64,000 bases of DNA from assembly GCF_041260155.1 (NCBI RefSeq), contig NC_091941.1:22200247-22264246 (forward strand). Reading direction: 5' to 3'. Of the stretch, positions 53,193-64,000 are shown piece after piece. The notes beneath the pieces are model-generated. The model had not been told where the DNA came from. It made no database searches and saw nothing but the letters and a program-made list of their open reading frames with translations. Source of the stretch: Ptychodera flava (lineage: Eukaryota; Hemichordata; Enteropneusta; Ptychoderidae). A program made the translations under genes and the position numbers. Numbering within the stretch: position 1 is the first letter of the stretch; the number at the start of each line of letters is the position of its first letter.

Positions 53193-53864
53193 CTCCCCAA
53201 GGAAGAGTTGCATTTTATGTATTAAATTATATATGAAAATGTGACATGTAATGAATACAATAGTGTCGATACGAAATTGTGATTATAATAATGATATAAA
53301 TGATAATTAAGAGAACATAAATACATATAATATTATGAAGAAAGGGTATACATTCATGATTTCTCATCTCATCTCATCTCATCTCATCTCTCATCTCATC
53401 TCATCTCATCTCGTCTAGATTTAGGTATGCAGTAGGGAGAGATGAGTAGAAAATCAGAAATTGGTCCAATATTTCTCAATGGTTTTTACAGCATGTCTGA
53501 AGATTGAGCTTGTTGTTGCGAATTTTGCCCGACATGAACAGCGCTTTAGCACAATTCTCTCTCCGACAAATCTATGCAATTAATGCAGGAAGAAACAAAA
53601 TTTTAATTTCTGATAAACTTTATTTTTGTATCTTACACTGACAATTAGTCGACCTCTATTAATACACTGTCGGCATGTTAATAATGTTAATATATGTACG
53701 CTTAACTAGTGGTCCCTTACCTGTAAGGATGCCCATGAAAACGTAGAGAAATTTCAAACCCGGAGCGAAGGAGCTAATAATGAGACTCAGTGATGCCAGT
53801 ACCCCGCCAACCATGGCGATGGGTCGACAACCTTTTGTGTTCGCTAAGCCAGCGCTGATGGGAC
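50710..53864 (-). CDS. MCT/SLC16-like transporter D (type 1), exons 2-4 only
   Basis: Exons 53,864-53,721, 53,037-52,141 and 50,897-50,710 are open, in phase and flanked by good splice sites. They encode the same protein as A and B from SPISAGLAN onward, with the YFKKK segment, acidic Ser-rich loop and NFLGR motif. Exon 1, which should lie near 54,600-54,810 with the MCT signature and start codon, is absent. Homology to B and C runs through intron 1 to about 54,590 and stops about six bases before the expected exon-1 donor. No exon 1 is found further right in this window. D is either a 5'-truncated duplicate at the edge of the array or a gene whose first exon was displaced. Intron 3 holds a 549-bp insertion. 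Confidence 0.8.
51183..51731. mobile_element. 549-bp insertion in D intron 3
   Basis: The intron aligns with B and C on both sides, while this segment is unique to D. TAAAG occurs at 51,178-51,182 and 51,727-51,731, which may be a 5-bp target duplication. No clear terminal inverted repeats were seen. A 96-codon minus-strand open frame inside has no recognised features. The type of insertion is unknown. Confidence 0.6.
53099..53190. repeat. CT microsatellite in D intron 2
   Basis: CT run with a CCT-rich start, paralogous to 42,103-42,195. Confidence 0.96.
53361..53414. repeat. ATCTC pentanucleotide repeat
   Basis: About ten ATCTC units in D intron 2. The same place in B and C has only two or three units (CATCTCATC-like at about 34,335 and 42,350), so the run expanded in D. 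Confidence 0.9.
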
Positions 53865-54590
53865 CTGTTTTGAAAGGAAAGGGCTGAATTGTAAGATTTG
53901 TTTTGCGCGGCCTGGAAGGCTGTAGCGGGTATAAATTGAGACTTCAGTACTTGTTGAGCAAAATATAATAATTATATATATATCTATAATACATGTCTTG
54001 ATTGTAAAGAGAAATCCATCGCCAAAGACGGTATTTGACACAGTGTCAGTGCAATAATGCACTTACTTGCGAGTACCACTTCAAAATGTCATAATTGTGC
54101 AATAGCTGCTATGGAGTACCATGACAAGATTGAAACAACCCGATGAAGAAATGAATCTTGACCTCTGTACAAGTAGCGATAAAATGCCCCAGTCTGTCGG
54201 TCACATTTGATCACATTTCGAAACAAACGAACATGTGCAAGTCATTATATATTTTCCTTTTACCAACTTTGAAAGAAATCAAATAGTGGACGAGCTATGA
54301 TTGGTGGCATGAAAATTGCCACTTTTGATTGTATCGAAAATCAAATCACAAACTTGCACCAGGATTTTAAACAAATGTTTCACGGGGTTGTGGCACACGA
54401 ACGGACTCGCGGACAGATGACGAAGGGTACAGATGAAGAAATGGAACCAATCTGTAACTACGTGAACTAAGTTTATGAACTTAAAGCACAATCTTAGAGC
54501 ATATACAAACACACAAATTCTACAGCATATCAACGGAAAAGCATCTGGCGAGTGTTTCAGGAGGCTTGATAACCAACTTTTGATATAATT

Positions 54591-55480
54591 AAGGACGATT
54601 CAGAATTTACTTCCAGGGGGGGGGGTTGGAGGATTTCAGGGGGGGCACCCATTTTTCCCAAGAAAATTTAGGGGGGGCCAGACAAAAATACCACAATCTT
54701 TTAGGGGGGGGCCAAGGAAAAAAAACATCAATTCAATATTTGCCCAGAATTTCTGATCTCTACAAAAGAGAACCATAGACTCTACCTGGGTGACAGATAA
54801 ACTCAACATGTTTAGTTAAACTCCTTTAGCTGCCAAATTCGGTAATATTCACAGTGGTTTGTTTTATGCATCTATAGCAGTATCTTGTTCTCCTCCCTGA
54901 AGCGTTATGAAATGTCCAGTATTTAGCATGTCAATACAAACCATACAGTGAACAGTCAGGGTGTTTTTGTTGAAAAGAGATCTCAGATCAAGTCCAGACT
55001 AGAATTCATTTATCAACAATAACAATGGTCATTTATGTTCACACTGGTATGTTGCTAAATACAGCATTGGGTGTTCTATGTAGTGATAGAATAACAAACA
55101 AATGCTGATACACAGAGATGAACATTGAACAAATGCTAAAAATTACAGCAAATGTCTTTTTAAGGTTGGGTTTACCTTGTAGCTTGTAAAGCAGTTGAAA
55201 GTTGCATGATAAAGAAGTGTTAATTTATGCAAATGTATGCAAATCACCCGATTTCTTGGCTTCTTTTGCCTCCCAATTTCAAAATTTCCAAAGAATTTAA
55301 CTCCACTCCGGCTGGGTCAAATTTTCTGAAATTTCACATTATGTTTTTTAAATGCTGTATAACACAACAACTATCAATTGGTTTTGTTTGGTAATAAAGC
55401 TCTTACATTTTTAATAAGAGGCATTTTGAATAAGAGGCATTTTAATTTTGCTGATCATGATTTTAATCAATTATTAGAGT
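54591..55480. other. Unique DNA beyond the duplication breakpoint
   Basis: Similarity to the other units ends at 54,590. The next 150 bp contain several runs of seven to ten G separated by AT-rich spacers (about 54,618-54,715). The rest is AT-rich without a recognised gene. A 60-codon frame at 55,378-55,560 crosses into the following element and is not convincing. Confidence 0.6.
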
Positions 55481-56104
55481 GTCAGTCTACGGCGCGCCAA
55501 ATGTTTCAAAAATATTTATCGATTCGGTGCAAAAATAAACTGTCTTCTCGATTGAAATAAAAATTAGGTGTCATTACGGAAGGAAATAAGTAAGAAAAGT
55601 ATAATTAAAAACCAAAAGACAGAAATGTCATTTAATACTTCATTTTAACTTGAGAATACAAAGCGTAATTAGGAAATAAACAATTTTCAACGATTTGAAA
55701 AAGTCATACATTCATACCTATCGACATACATACACGTATAATAGTTCGAGTAAAAGGTGCAATTAGTGCTGATTTTACAAAAAAAAAGTATAAGATGTTT
55801 ACATTGGTACGTACACAAAAATCACAGGAAAATCACTAAAAAACCACTACTACCACTCGGAAAAAATATTACAAAAAATCAAAATGTGAACCACATACAG
55901 AAAATCATTATAAAGAATCAGACAAAAAAAGCCATGCATACATAAAATTATTTATGTACTTAAGAAAATTAAAAAGCAGTACGTCTCATAAAAAACGTAT
56001 TGTAGATAATCAAAAATATAATATGAACCACCAGCCGCTTTAACAGTAAAGAGAGAAAATCACAGAAAAAATTCGGCAGTGATTGCTAGACAAAAGTGGA
56101 CATC

Positions 56105-56327
56105 ATCTACTAAAAAAAAAAAATTAAAAAAATAAAATAAAAATAAAAAAATAAAAAATGCCATGGACGCAGCAAATACAAAAAAAACGCGTGGGGCAGT
56201 GGAAAGAAAAAACAAATGAGCATGCACTCGCCACAGCAAAAAAAAAAAAAAGAAAAAAAGAAAAAAAGAAAAAAAAGAAAAAAAAAGAAAAAAAAGGAGC
56301 ACTCGCCACAAAAAAAAAAAAAACCAA
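56105..56327. repeat. A-rich simple sequence
   Basis: Poly-A with scattered G and T, in the left arm of the large element. Its partner in the right arm is the poly-T tract at 62,421-62,530. Lys- or Phe-rich open frames here are artefacts. Confidence 0.85.
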
Positions 56328-56386
56328 ACGCGCGAAATTACAATTAATTTATTCAAAAAACTCATGATTCACGTTTCCTTCGATCG

Positions 56387-56587
56387 ATGAATCCCCAACA
56401 GCCGGGAATCCGATCACCACATACTGCAATGTTTGACGAAATATTAATTGAGCATTTCAGTGATAACTTTGACATCTTGAATCCTAGCTCTGTTTGGCTG
56501 GGCCCTGCCAAGCAGAGCTACTTGAAACCGTACTTGATGAACTTCGTGCAGTATCACCTAAAGAACGTCCAGGTTAACAGTGAATAG
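56387..56587 (+). pseudogene. Possible coding relic in the left arm (function unknown)
   Basis: A 66-codon open frame. Two parts, MFDEILIEHFSDN and QYHLKNVQVNSE, correspond in frame to MLDKIFWVFQREL and QYHLMDVQVTDT in the right arm (62,304-62,190, minus strand). Over QYHL-VQV most base differences are at silent third positions (CAG/CAA, CAC/CAT, CTA/CTC, CAG/CAA). This hints that the arms once carried a protein-coding segment. I do not recognise the protein. Confidence 0.35.
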
Positions 56588-56767
56588 TTCCAAAGAGTCA
56601 AGTTAACCGAGCCAATTTGAGACAGTCCACAGTTCAGATCACGAGCGAGGTGTACAACCCATGTCCCTTCATAGCAACACTGCGAACATATGGATGCCTT
56701 AGGTGCGGTACGGCAGGGGGCTCACATGCAAGCCTTGCACCGAGCCGCTCCGTTATATGATTTCTAC

Positions 56768-56863
56768 ACGGTTACGTGTGGTTCGATACATAGCGGCCGG
56801 CGGCCACCGCGTGGATTGCATACAACGCGGCGGCCGCTATGTATCGAACCACATGTAACCGTG
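56768..56863. repeat. Hairpin with CGGCCGC core, left arm
   Basis: Inverted arms (CACGGTTACGTGTGGTTCGA and TACATAGCGGCCG) surround a loop of about 30 bp. An equivalent hairpin lies at 61,818-61,927 in the right arm of the same element. Confidence 0.85.
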
Positions 56864-57639
56864 GATTTCTACGATGGAATGAATTCAAAAACCATGGTAA
56901 TAAACACCTGGTTGTTTGATAATTACTCGTCTATCCTCAAATATCACCCAAATCATTAAAAATGAATAGTTTTGAAGAAATCTGCCGCGTGTTGAGAGAA
57001 CGTCCATCGTTTTCCGTGTGCGACAAGACGAGCGACGCAACGGCGAGTCTCAAAACCCGGACCGAGACGAGTCGAGACGAGACCATAATGACCCCTCAGG
57101 CCAGGCGTTGTAAATACATCATATATACAATACTACAGAAAGCTTGCAGTTTGTTGTGAGTGTCAAAGATCGACGCACAAAGCAAGAGATAGCACAATCA
57201 ACGATTGGAACAACTGAAAAAAGATTTGTCGAGGATTTTTCAACTTGAGTTCAAGGCGAGCTCGAAACATGCGAACTGCGATGCGACGTCGGCATTTTGG
57301 CCTAAGCGATAAGCGCCAGATTCAGATTCTACATTGATATCTACTGTGAATTCAAAATAGGTAACCTTGTATTAGAAACATACATACAGGAGATTTAAGT
57401 AATCATTTTTTAGAAATTAGATTCACCATTTATAAACACATTATAGGAAAGTAAACTGGAAGCTCATAGGTTTAATTTTATGCCGTGGCTATTGACAGGC
57501 GCCTGTCAATAGACAAAAGTTGGCTATTGACACGCGGGACTTTTTTAGCCAAATTTTACCGGATTTTAGCGAAATAAACTTCCTCATGCTTCTCAGAATG
57601 TTTTCCTCTGCCATTTTGTTCGTAAGAATGAACAAAGTC

Positions 57640-60600
57640 GTCGTCCACGGTTCTTTTAATTGCAAAGGAAAAGCCGAAATATGAGGATAAGAGGTAATGC
57701 TATTGCAATTGGAGAGTCAGGAATTTCTCCTAAATGGCATCATCTTTTAAGAATAGTTCTGAGAATAATGTTATAAAGTAAACAAAACGTTTATTAGGTA
57801 AAAAAATCAATTTGTGGGGGCAAGGCGACTTTGCTTCCCCTGCAAACCTATTTGTCAAGTATAGATCCATATTGAAAACTTTTTTGCACATTGAAAAGGA
57901 AAGACATGATATTGAAAGTGATAGCAATGTTTACTACGATGTTTTAAGCGAGAAAAATTTTTTACCAAAATGTTTTAATTTCCGGGTACAGTTTTATCGT
58001 ACCCAAGGTCATTGGCTTTACTATACCATGGAGGCAGCACACCAGTGCTGACCCGAACTGGAGGTCAAGGTTAAAATGTCGGCTCCCCGTGTTGAGACTC
58101 CTTGTATCTTTCTCTCTGGCTCTTGCCTCGCGTCGTTCTAGGCCGTGAAGTTAGGCTTCGGGTGCATTTTGCTTGCTATTTTGGATTAGCTGACGAAGCT
58201 TTAGAATGTTGTCACCATCGTAATAGTCGTTTCTCAATGCAGGCATGCGGAGTTATGTCGAAAGCGACCAAGCTGTCAATGTCGCGGCCATCGGAAATCA
58301 CGATGCCTGTCATGACAGTTCTCTGACGTGAACTACTAAGATTTTCCGACTTTTACAATGCAAAACGGACCTCATCATCACTAAAGGGTGGCATTGTACC
58401 AAATAAGTATCACCAATCGGCAAAAATACGCGTATGCAGGACAGTGTGCGAAATTAAGAGAAAATAGCTTCAGGTCATAAGGGCCTGCACCAAGCCAAAG
58501 CTTCAGGTCCTTACAGAAAACTGCCGGTCCTCAGTAAATTCAGTTGTTAACGACCATTAACGTCAACTTCTCCACCAATACTATGCTTTTGAATGTTATA
58601 ATACAGTATTTAATTTTTCGTGTCCTTTTATCAATAGAGTCAGTATTGTTCACATAGATGCAGAATAGTGTTGGTGAATGATCATGAAACATTCATCTAC
58701 ATAATCTGGAATCTGAAAAAGATCACAGCCCTCATCTTCCTCATTGTTATGCGCACACATTTATCAATGTTTTCCACCATGGGGGAGGGGGGACTATGGG
58801 ACTAACAGGAGAATTTGACATTTTTCTAACCATGTCAAATACCCCACTCTCGGACTATAAAATGATGTCAAACACCCAGGGGCTGGGGAATACAGGCTCA
58901 TGCACTGGCTACATGTGGCTGATGAAAGCGAGAAAGTTTGTCTCTCATGACTTTCTATGGGGAATGGTGTTCTCTACATTGCTGTGTACAAATGTACACT
59001 ACACCAGGGCATGTGATATTGTGATTTGAAAATGGTTGGCAAGCTGAAAATCACTTCTGAAATTAGCCAACGCGAGTGGTAGAAGAGTGAGTGAATAACT
59101 TAGTACCTTGAAAACAGTCATAAGTGTATGAATAATTGTTTTATGCAAACATTGATTACCACGTCTTTTTTTAAACAGAAGGGAGAAAATATTTGGTACG
59201 TATTTTGATATGACGTATGGATTACTTTCGACATTTTTCAAAAAATAAATATGCTTAAATGTTGCCTCAGTTGCACTCATGAAGAAACAGGTGAAGTTAT
59301 ACTTTTAATTAAAAGGACAAGTATCGTAACCTTTTCTCGATTAGAGAAATTGCAGAATGGCAAACGCCACTCGCGGAAATGAATGCATATTTTCTGATCG
59401 AAAAGTTTTGCTTGAGCGATTATTGCTGGGTCTCGCCCTTTGAAAGCTTAAAGTTATTAAAATGACTCTGAAAAGTTTGACAGACACTCGTAAAATCTTT
59501 AAAGACATATTTTTTGCGACATTTAGGCCTACAGCCCAGGATGAGGGTGAGTTTTGCATGCCTGTCGTAAAACGGTACCGATATTGAAGCCCTACTCTCG
59601 GCCTCAGAGAGTATACACGAAGGCTCGTGCAACTCGACAAAACTTTTATGATAAAGCCGCTCTGTTTAATAAAATGTACACTTATTATAACGTCGATATA
59701 TCGTGGTAACAGTCGGCCTTGTGAACTTTGGTTAAAGACCAACGAGCAAGCAAGATGTTCTAGCGGTCCACAAACAAACGCAGCGAAACGTGAACTTGAT
59801 TGTCGACTGCAAGTAGCACAATTGGACTGTCGTGTAACATCTAGTCCTTGTATCGAGCGTAGTTCAAAACCATACAGGTAAAAAAAATACCTCCATGTTC
59901 AAAACCAAATATGATTAGTCAACAGCACTGTTCTCTTGGTAGGTTTTTGTCTTAAACTCTTCTATGAACCGTTTATGTTTTGAACGCTTGAATGGAAAAT
60001 CAAAGCAAAGAAAACGGAGCGAGTCAGTTTGATAAAACGAAGGGCTGTATTATGTACATTTGTGTACATGTAAATTCCAAAGACTTAAAATGTAGAACTA
60101 GTGAAGTGGTACTGGGTGTTGTTGTCATATGACACAGATATGCTAACATTCCCAGGGTTACACTCACTAGACGAGTATTATTATAATATTGTATCGCATC
60201 GTTGCACCAACATGAAAATCAATTCATTCGATTGCTAGAATCTGCATGCACCGACATAATTCATACTGATCTGAATGTAATCAGCTGCACCATGCTATGC
60301 GCGTTGATCGGAGGGATTAGACTCTTCGTAAATGCAAAAAGTCGCAAGACAAAATTACTATGTTGCAAAATTGTCAACCCCCACCCCCTCCCCGTCTGGC
60401 GTACCATGGAGATCGAATTCCCCACTACCAGGACTCGAAGTGCGATCAATATCCCCTGTTGCCCCGCACTCCCACGGTGGAAAACATGATAGGTGTATGA
60501 CATTCATGTCTGAATCACATGATTCAGAGTCAGTCATCATCTGCATCTGTTACAGGTCTTGACGGAGAAATTTTCATCATTTATTCCAAATTTCAGTCGG

Positions 60601-60790
60601 TCATAAGGACCGACATGTTGCTAAAAACTTTCGGCCCGACGAGAAACTGTCGGTCTCGGACCGTCGGACCGACGTTAATTTCGCACACTGATGCAGGACC
60701 GTGGTTGTGCTAGAGTGACACGGTGAACGCGTACGACATACCTTGCGTGACGGTTTTCGCTAGCATTGCAAAATATTAATTTTCCGACGT
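57640..60790. other. Single-copy centre of the large element, no gene recognised
   Basis: Short open frames only, for example 79 codons at 57,812-58,051 (with LFVKYRSILKTFLHIEKE) and 133 codons at 59,341-59,742 on the minus strand. None has a recognised domain. A partial inverted similarity around GTGTGCGAAATTAA (58,446 and 60,680) suggests the arms once extended further, or that a smaller element is nested. Confidence 0.5.
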
Positions 60791-61301
60791 ATTAGAACTT
60801 ATTTTGTAATTACTACATGGCAGAACAATGTGTTCTTCATTTATGTGGAAGAAGAGCAGTTTATTTCACCAAAATGTGGTGAATTATGAAGAAAAACGTC
60901 CCGCGTGTCAATAGCCAACTTTTGTCTATTGACAGGCACCTATAGTGGCTCTGCACCATTTTTCTACATTACCGATACTATATAGTACATGTATGTTATG
61001 TGTGTGGAATCTGAGGCAGCCTCAGATTAAGATTCAAATTCGAAGAACTATGTAACCACTGACTAGAATGTACGAAAATGAACAAGCATTAGTCGATGGT
61101 TGGGGTGGGATATCACTTCTTTGACTAAGACAGAAGTGGATCAACGTCCTTTTTTTCCGTGGCATTGGTACAGATGATGCTGCCTTTGTGCAAAAAAACC
61201 CGTAACTTTTCTATCAGTAAGATAGGAGGTCTTTTGGTCTCGTCTCGACTCGTCTCGGTCCGGGTTTTCTGACTATAAACACGCCCTATGATGCAACGGC
61301 G

Positions 61302-61594
61302 ATCCCTCAGGACCGGCACAAGCCTAACGAGTATGGCGAGAGTGTCCGGCCTTCGCAACGCCAGACACTCTCATTATACTCGCAGGGCTAGACCGGCACA
61401 TACACCGTTACACGACATGTAGATCCCCATTGCAGAAAGCTTTATTTCCACACAGTCCAATATATGGAGCTACGATATTTGAGCAGTAGCCTATGCTGTA
61501 GCTCTGGGTGCCAGGGCGGTGAGTTACCGGCGTGATACGGTCTGGCCGTGTAACTCCGGTAACTCACAGCCCTAGCCCTGCCACCCAAAGCTCA
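61302..61594. repeat. Two successive hairpins in the right arm
   Basis: The first spans about 61,302-61,392, with inverted GAGTATGGCGAGAGTGTC-like arms. The second spans about 61,498-61,594, with inverted GGTGCCAGGGC and GAGTTACCGG blocks. Both are GC-rich in an AT-rich context. Confidence 0.7.
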
Positions 61595-61756
61595 TTAATC
61601 AGTATACAGAGAAATAGCGGCTGCTTGATTAGCCCTACAGCTAATCGCCCCGCTGCGGAACACACAGCATCGTACGCAGGGCTACTGCTTGATCAGTGTC
61701 TGTCAAGTCGGGCGCGTTCGCGTTCTACATGTACTACTGAAAACGTTGCCTCGAAT

Positions 61757-61927
61757 CTAAACGGAGTGTTTTAGCCGGAGAATTTTTTCCTTTGCCACAC
61801 TCCGTTTAGAGGCTAAACCCACGGTTACGTGTGGTTCGATACATAGCGGCCGCCGCGTGGTATGCAATTTTACTATGCATACCCACACGGTGGCCGCTAT
61901 GTGTCGAATCACACACGTAACCGTGGG
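61757..61927. repeat. Two adjacent hairpins in the right arm
   Basis: One has AAACGGAGTG arms (61,757-61,806). The other is the CGGCCGC hairpin (61,818-61,927), partner of the left-arm hairpin at 56,768-56,863. Confidence 0.8.
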
Positions 61928-62420
61928 CTAGCGGCTAGCCATCGTTTTGTTGGGGTAGGACTCCATGGTTTTGGCACAGACTGTCTATGGTTTTGGAGAG
62001 GCGGCCCTACACTGTACAGCGATGTGATCGCTGGTCGCCGGTGCGGCGTGTACTGTACTAGCGACGGGACCGCCGACCGCTGGCTTACCACCTCCAGGGG
62101 GTACATTGAGGCACGCAATGAGCGAGGGGACCACTGGCAGCCGACGAACCACCACGAATGTTTTGTCCACTTGTAACTGTTTAATATAGAATGGGACGTA
62201 TCGGTAACTTGGACGTCCATGAGATGATATTGAAGACTAGAAGCTGAGAGTTCTCGCTGAAATACCCAAAATATCTTGTCCAACATTCGAGTGTGATGAT
62301 CCAAAACCCTCTGGCACTAAACTCTAACAATCAGATTGAGAATTATTCAATTTACATGTTGGGCTTTTTCTGCGGGGTGTCCCACTCTGTTTTCTTTTCT
62401 CGAACGGGCCTCTTTTTTTC

Positions 62421-62472
62421 TACTGGTTTTTTTTTTTTTTTTTTTTTTGGGGGGGGGGGGTAACCTCGTTTT

Positions 62473-62506
<34 letters not shown>

Positions 62507-62530
62507 GTAACCTCGTTTTGGTTTTTTTTT
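62421..62530. repeat. Poly-T and G-run tract
   Basis: Two long T runs separated by about 12 G. It sits in the right arm opposite the A-rich tract of the left arm. Confidence 0.9.
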
Positions 62531-63202
62531 CAGGCTGACCTCGTTTTGGTTTCTTTTCAGCCTCAACGCCAGCGCGATCTCGGTCGACTTTTCAGTTGTG
62601 ATTTTCTTTCTTTTTTTAGTCAGACCTGATGGTGGTTCGCTTTGTTTTTTTTAGTAGTGAAAGTACTATTTTTGGCTTTGTTTTTAAGCATTTCAATATT
62701 TTTTTTGTGTGTGCTTGATTTTTTTTTTTTTGCTTTTTTCCCTTATAATCAGCATTCATTGCACCTTTATATCAAATACACGTGTATGTGCGTCAATAAG
62801 TATGGGATTGTGGTATTTTAAAATTTTTGCAAACAGTTTATCTTCTCATTACGGTTTAACGGGTATTTTACGATTAAGTATTGCATAACATTCTCCCCTT
62901 TTTTGCAATAATACTTGTCTCGTTTATTTTCTTCCGCAATTCCATCGAATTTTTATTTCAATCGAGAACGACGGTTGCACGTCATCTTTATCTGTACAGA
63001 CACATTCAAATATTTAATGACACATATTTTCAAACGAATGTTATTTTTGCGAAAAAGTACATTATTAAAATACAATGATATGGACGAAAGAAATTTTTTC
63101 TTTATTATTCATACACGTTTAATACTTTATTTAGAAAGAAAATTTGACAGTTTATTTTTACTCTATGACGATAAATATTTTTGAAACATTTGGCGCGCCG
63201 TA

Positions 63203-64000
63203 GTCAGTCTTTAAACCCCTACAATTTTAAAACGAGGATGGATAATGCCAAATAAAATAGTTGTTTTTCTACATGAATACTCTCCTTTCAAGTGAAATAT
63301 TACATTTCAGAAAATACTGTCTAGATTTTGACTTAAATAAATTTTTATCATTAATACAAAAATTGAGGTTTTTTACCCCAAATATACACCCACTTCATCC
63401 TTTGAGTAAACTACTGCTACTGCTACTCTTCTTTTCTGCTCCTTTTTTCTATGTTTCATTCTCATCAATTTTACCCTTTCTAAATTTTTTGAATGTTCTA
63501 CATAACTTTTTACAGTGCTTACATCTACTATAAACTTTTTGAAAATAAATTTATGGCCGTCTCATCTTCAAGGTGCTTTTCAGCGAATAGTTTTTTAATG
63601 TTGAAAATAAAAATATCATGTATTACTGTCAAAAATATATGGTGAAAAATTTACAAAAGGGTTGATTTTCCAATAATCCTGTATGTGCATCCAGAAGATC
63701 ATGTGGCACTGCGCCAATGCTATGGTGTCGGATTGTTGAAATATTGTGTACACAAGAAATTTGCTGTAGTCCAAGAAGTGATCTCAGTGTGTATGAGGCT
63801 AGGAGAAATGTGGATAGGCTTACACATTGTGTATTGATGCTAATACTTATGTGTCCCATTCATTCTGATATGTATAATCAAAGATTTCACAGTGGCGGCT
63901 GGCAGAAAAGGCAAAAAAACAAATTAACATTTATTGTTTCGTGTCATCTGAAAACATGCGCATCATGACTATTTTAAAATTAAAGTTTGTTAAAAAAATT
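63203..64000. other. Right edge, no gene seen
   Basis: AT-rich DNA with short open frames (up to 90 codons) and no recognisable feature. Confidence 0.5.

Larger units (their letters stand above)
55488..63202. mobile_element. 7.7-kb DNA element with about 2-kb inverted arms
   Basis: Both ends begin TACGGCGCGCCAAATG and continue in alignment (TTTCAAAAATATTTATCG). The direct repeat GTCAGTC abuts the ends (55,481-55,487 and 63,203-63,209). The arms stay alignable inward through several marker blocks. These are ACACGTRTA with AAGGTGCAAT (about 55,733-55,762 and 62,755-62,785), GAACCACCA (about 56,025 and 62,635), a CGGCCGC hairpin (56,768 and 61,818), GACCGAGACGAGTCGAGACG (57,060 and 61,238) and GTCAATAGACAAAAGTTGGC (57,508 and 60,915). 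The centre (about 57.64-60.79 kb) is single-copy. No transposase was recognised, so it is probably non-autonomous or decayed. The arms have diverged, so the insertion is older than the 22.2-kb element. Confidence 0.8.

Noticed and set aside
56124..56367. Phe-rich and Lys-rich open frames
   Set aside because: They come from A-rich low-complexity DNA.

Overview
The window is nuclear DNA from an animal. Genes are split by GT-AG introns, CT, ATGT and ATAC/AT microsatellites are abundant, and inverted-repeat elements and non-LTR retrotransposon fragments are frequent. There are no operons or prokaryotic signals. An invertebrate, perhaps a marine deuterostome, is my guess from texture only; the sequence does not prove a taxon.

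The backbone is a tandem cluster of monocarboxylate-transporter-like (MCT/SLC16, major facilitator superfamily) genes, all on the minus strand. I find two types. Type 1 has four copies, called A (about 16.3-26.0 kb), B (29.2-36.6 kb), C (40.2-45.8 kb) and D (50.7-53.9 kb). Each coding region has four exons with phase-1 introns; A, B and C also have a conserved upstream non-coding exon. A and B read through intact, giving 478 and 474 aa. C carries a 1-bp deletion in its large exon. D has intact exons 2-4, but its homology stops a few bases before exon 1. Type 2 is a second MCT-like gene. Its decayed 3' parts lie downstream of B (G, 27.7-28.1 kb), C (F, 37.4-39.1 kb) and D (E, 49.5-50.1 kb). A clean type-2-like first exon (H, 550-763) lies at the left edge and its gene runs out of the window. 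The cluster therefore grew by duplicating a unit of about 8 kb, made of one type-1 gene plus the 3' part of a type-2 gene.

Because the copies are recent, paralogous empty sites show what has inserted since duplication. These insertions are a decayed LINE (46.0-49.0 kb), a 3.2-kb inverted-repeat element in B intron 2 (31.0-34.2 kb), a 549-bp insert in D intron 3, a LINE 3' end in F, and a short TTAA-ended MITE in the 5' intron of C. The 5' intron of A holds a 1.68-kb element with near-perfect terminal inverted repeats and an internal 28-bp satellite.

The right end (55.49-63.20 kb) is a 7.7-kb element with arms of about 2 kb in inverted orientation, rich in hairpins. It ends in TACGGCG and is flanked by a 7-bp direct repeat. 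The 1.68-kb element ends in TATGGCG with its own 7-bp direct repeat, so the two may belong to one unclassified family.

The left 16 kb, apart from exon H, holds only microsatellites and MITEs that I can recognise. No RNA gene, CRISPR array or virus-like gene was seen.
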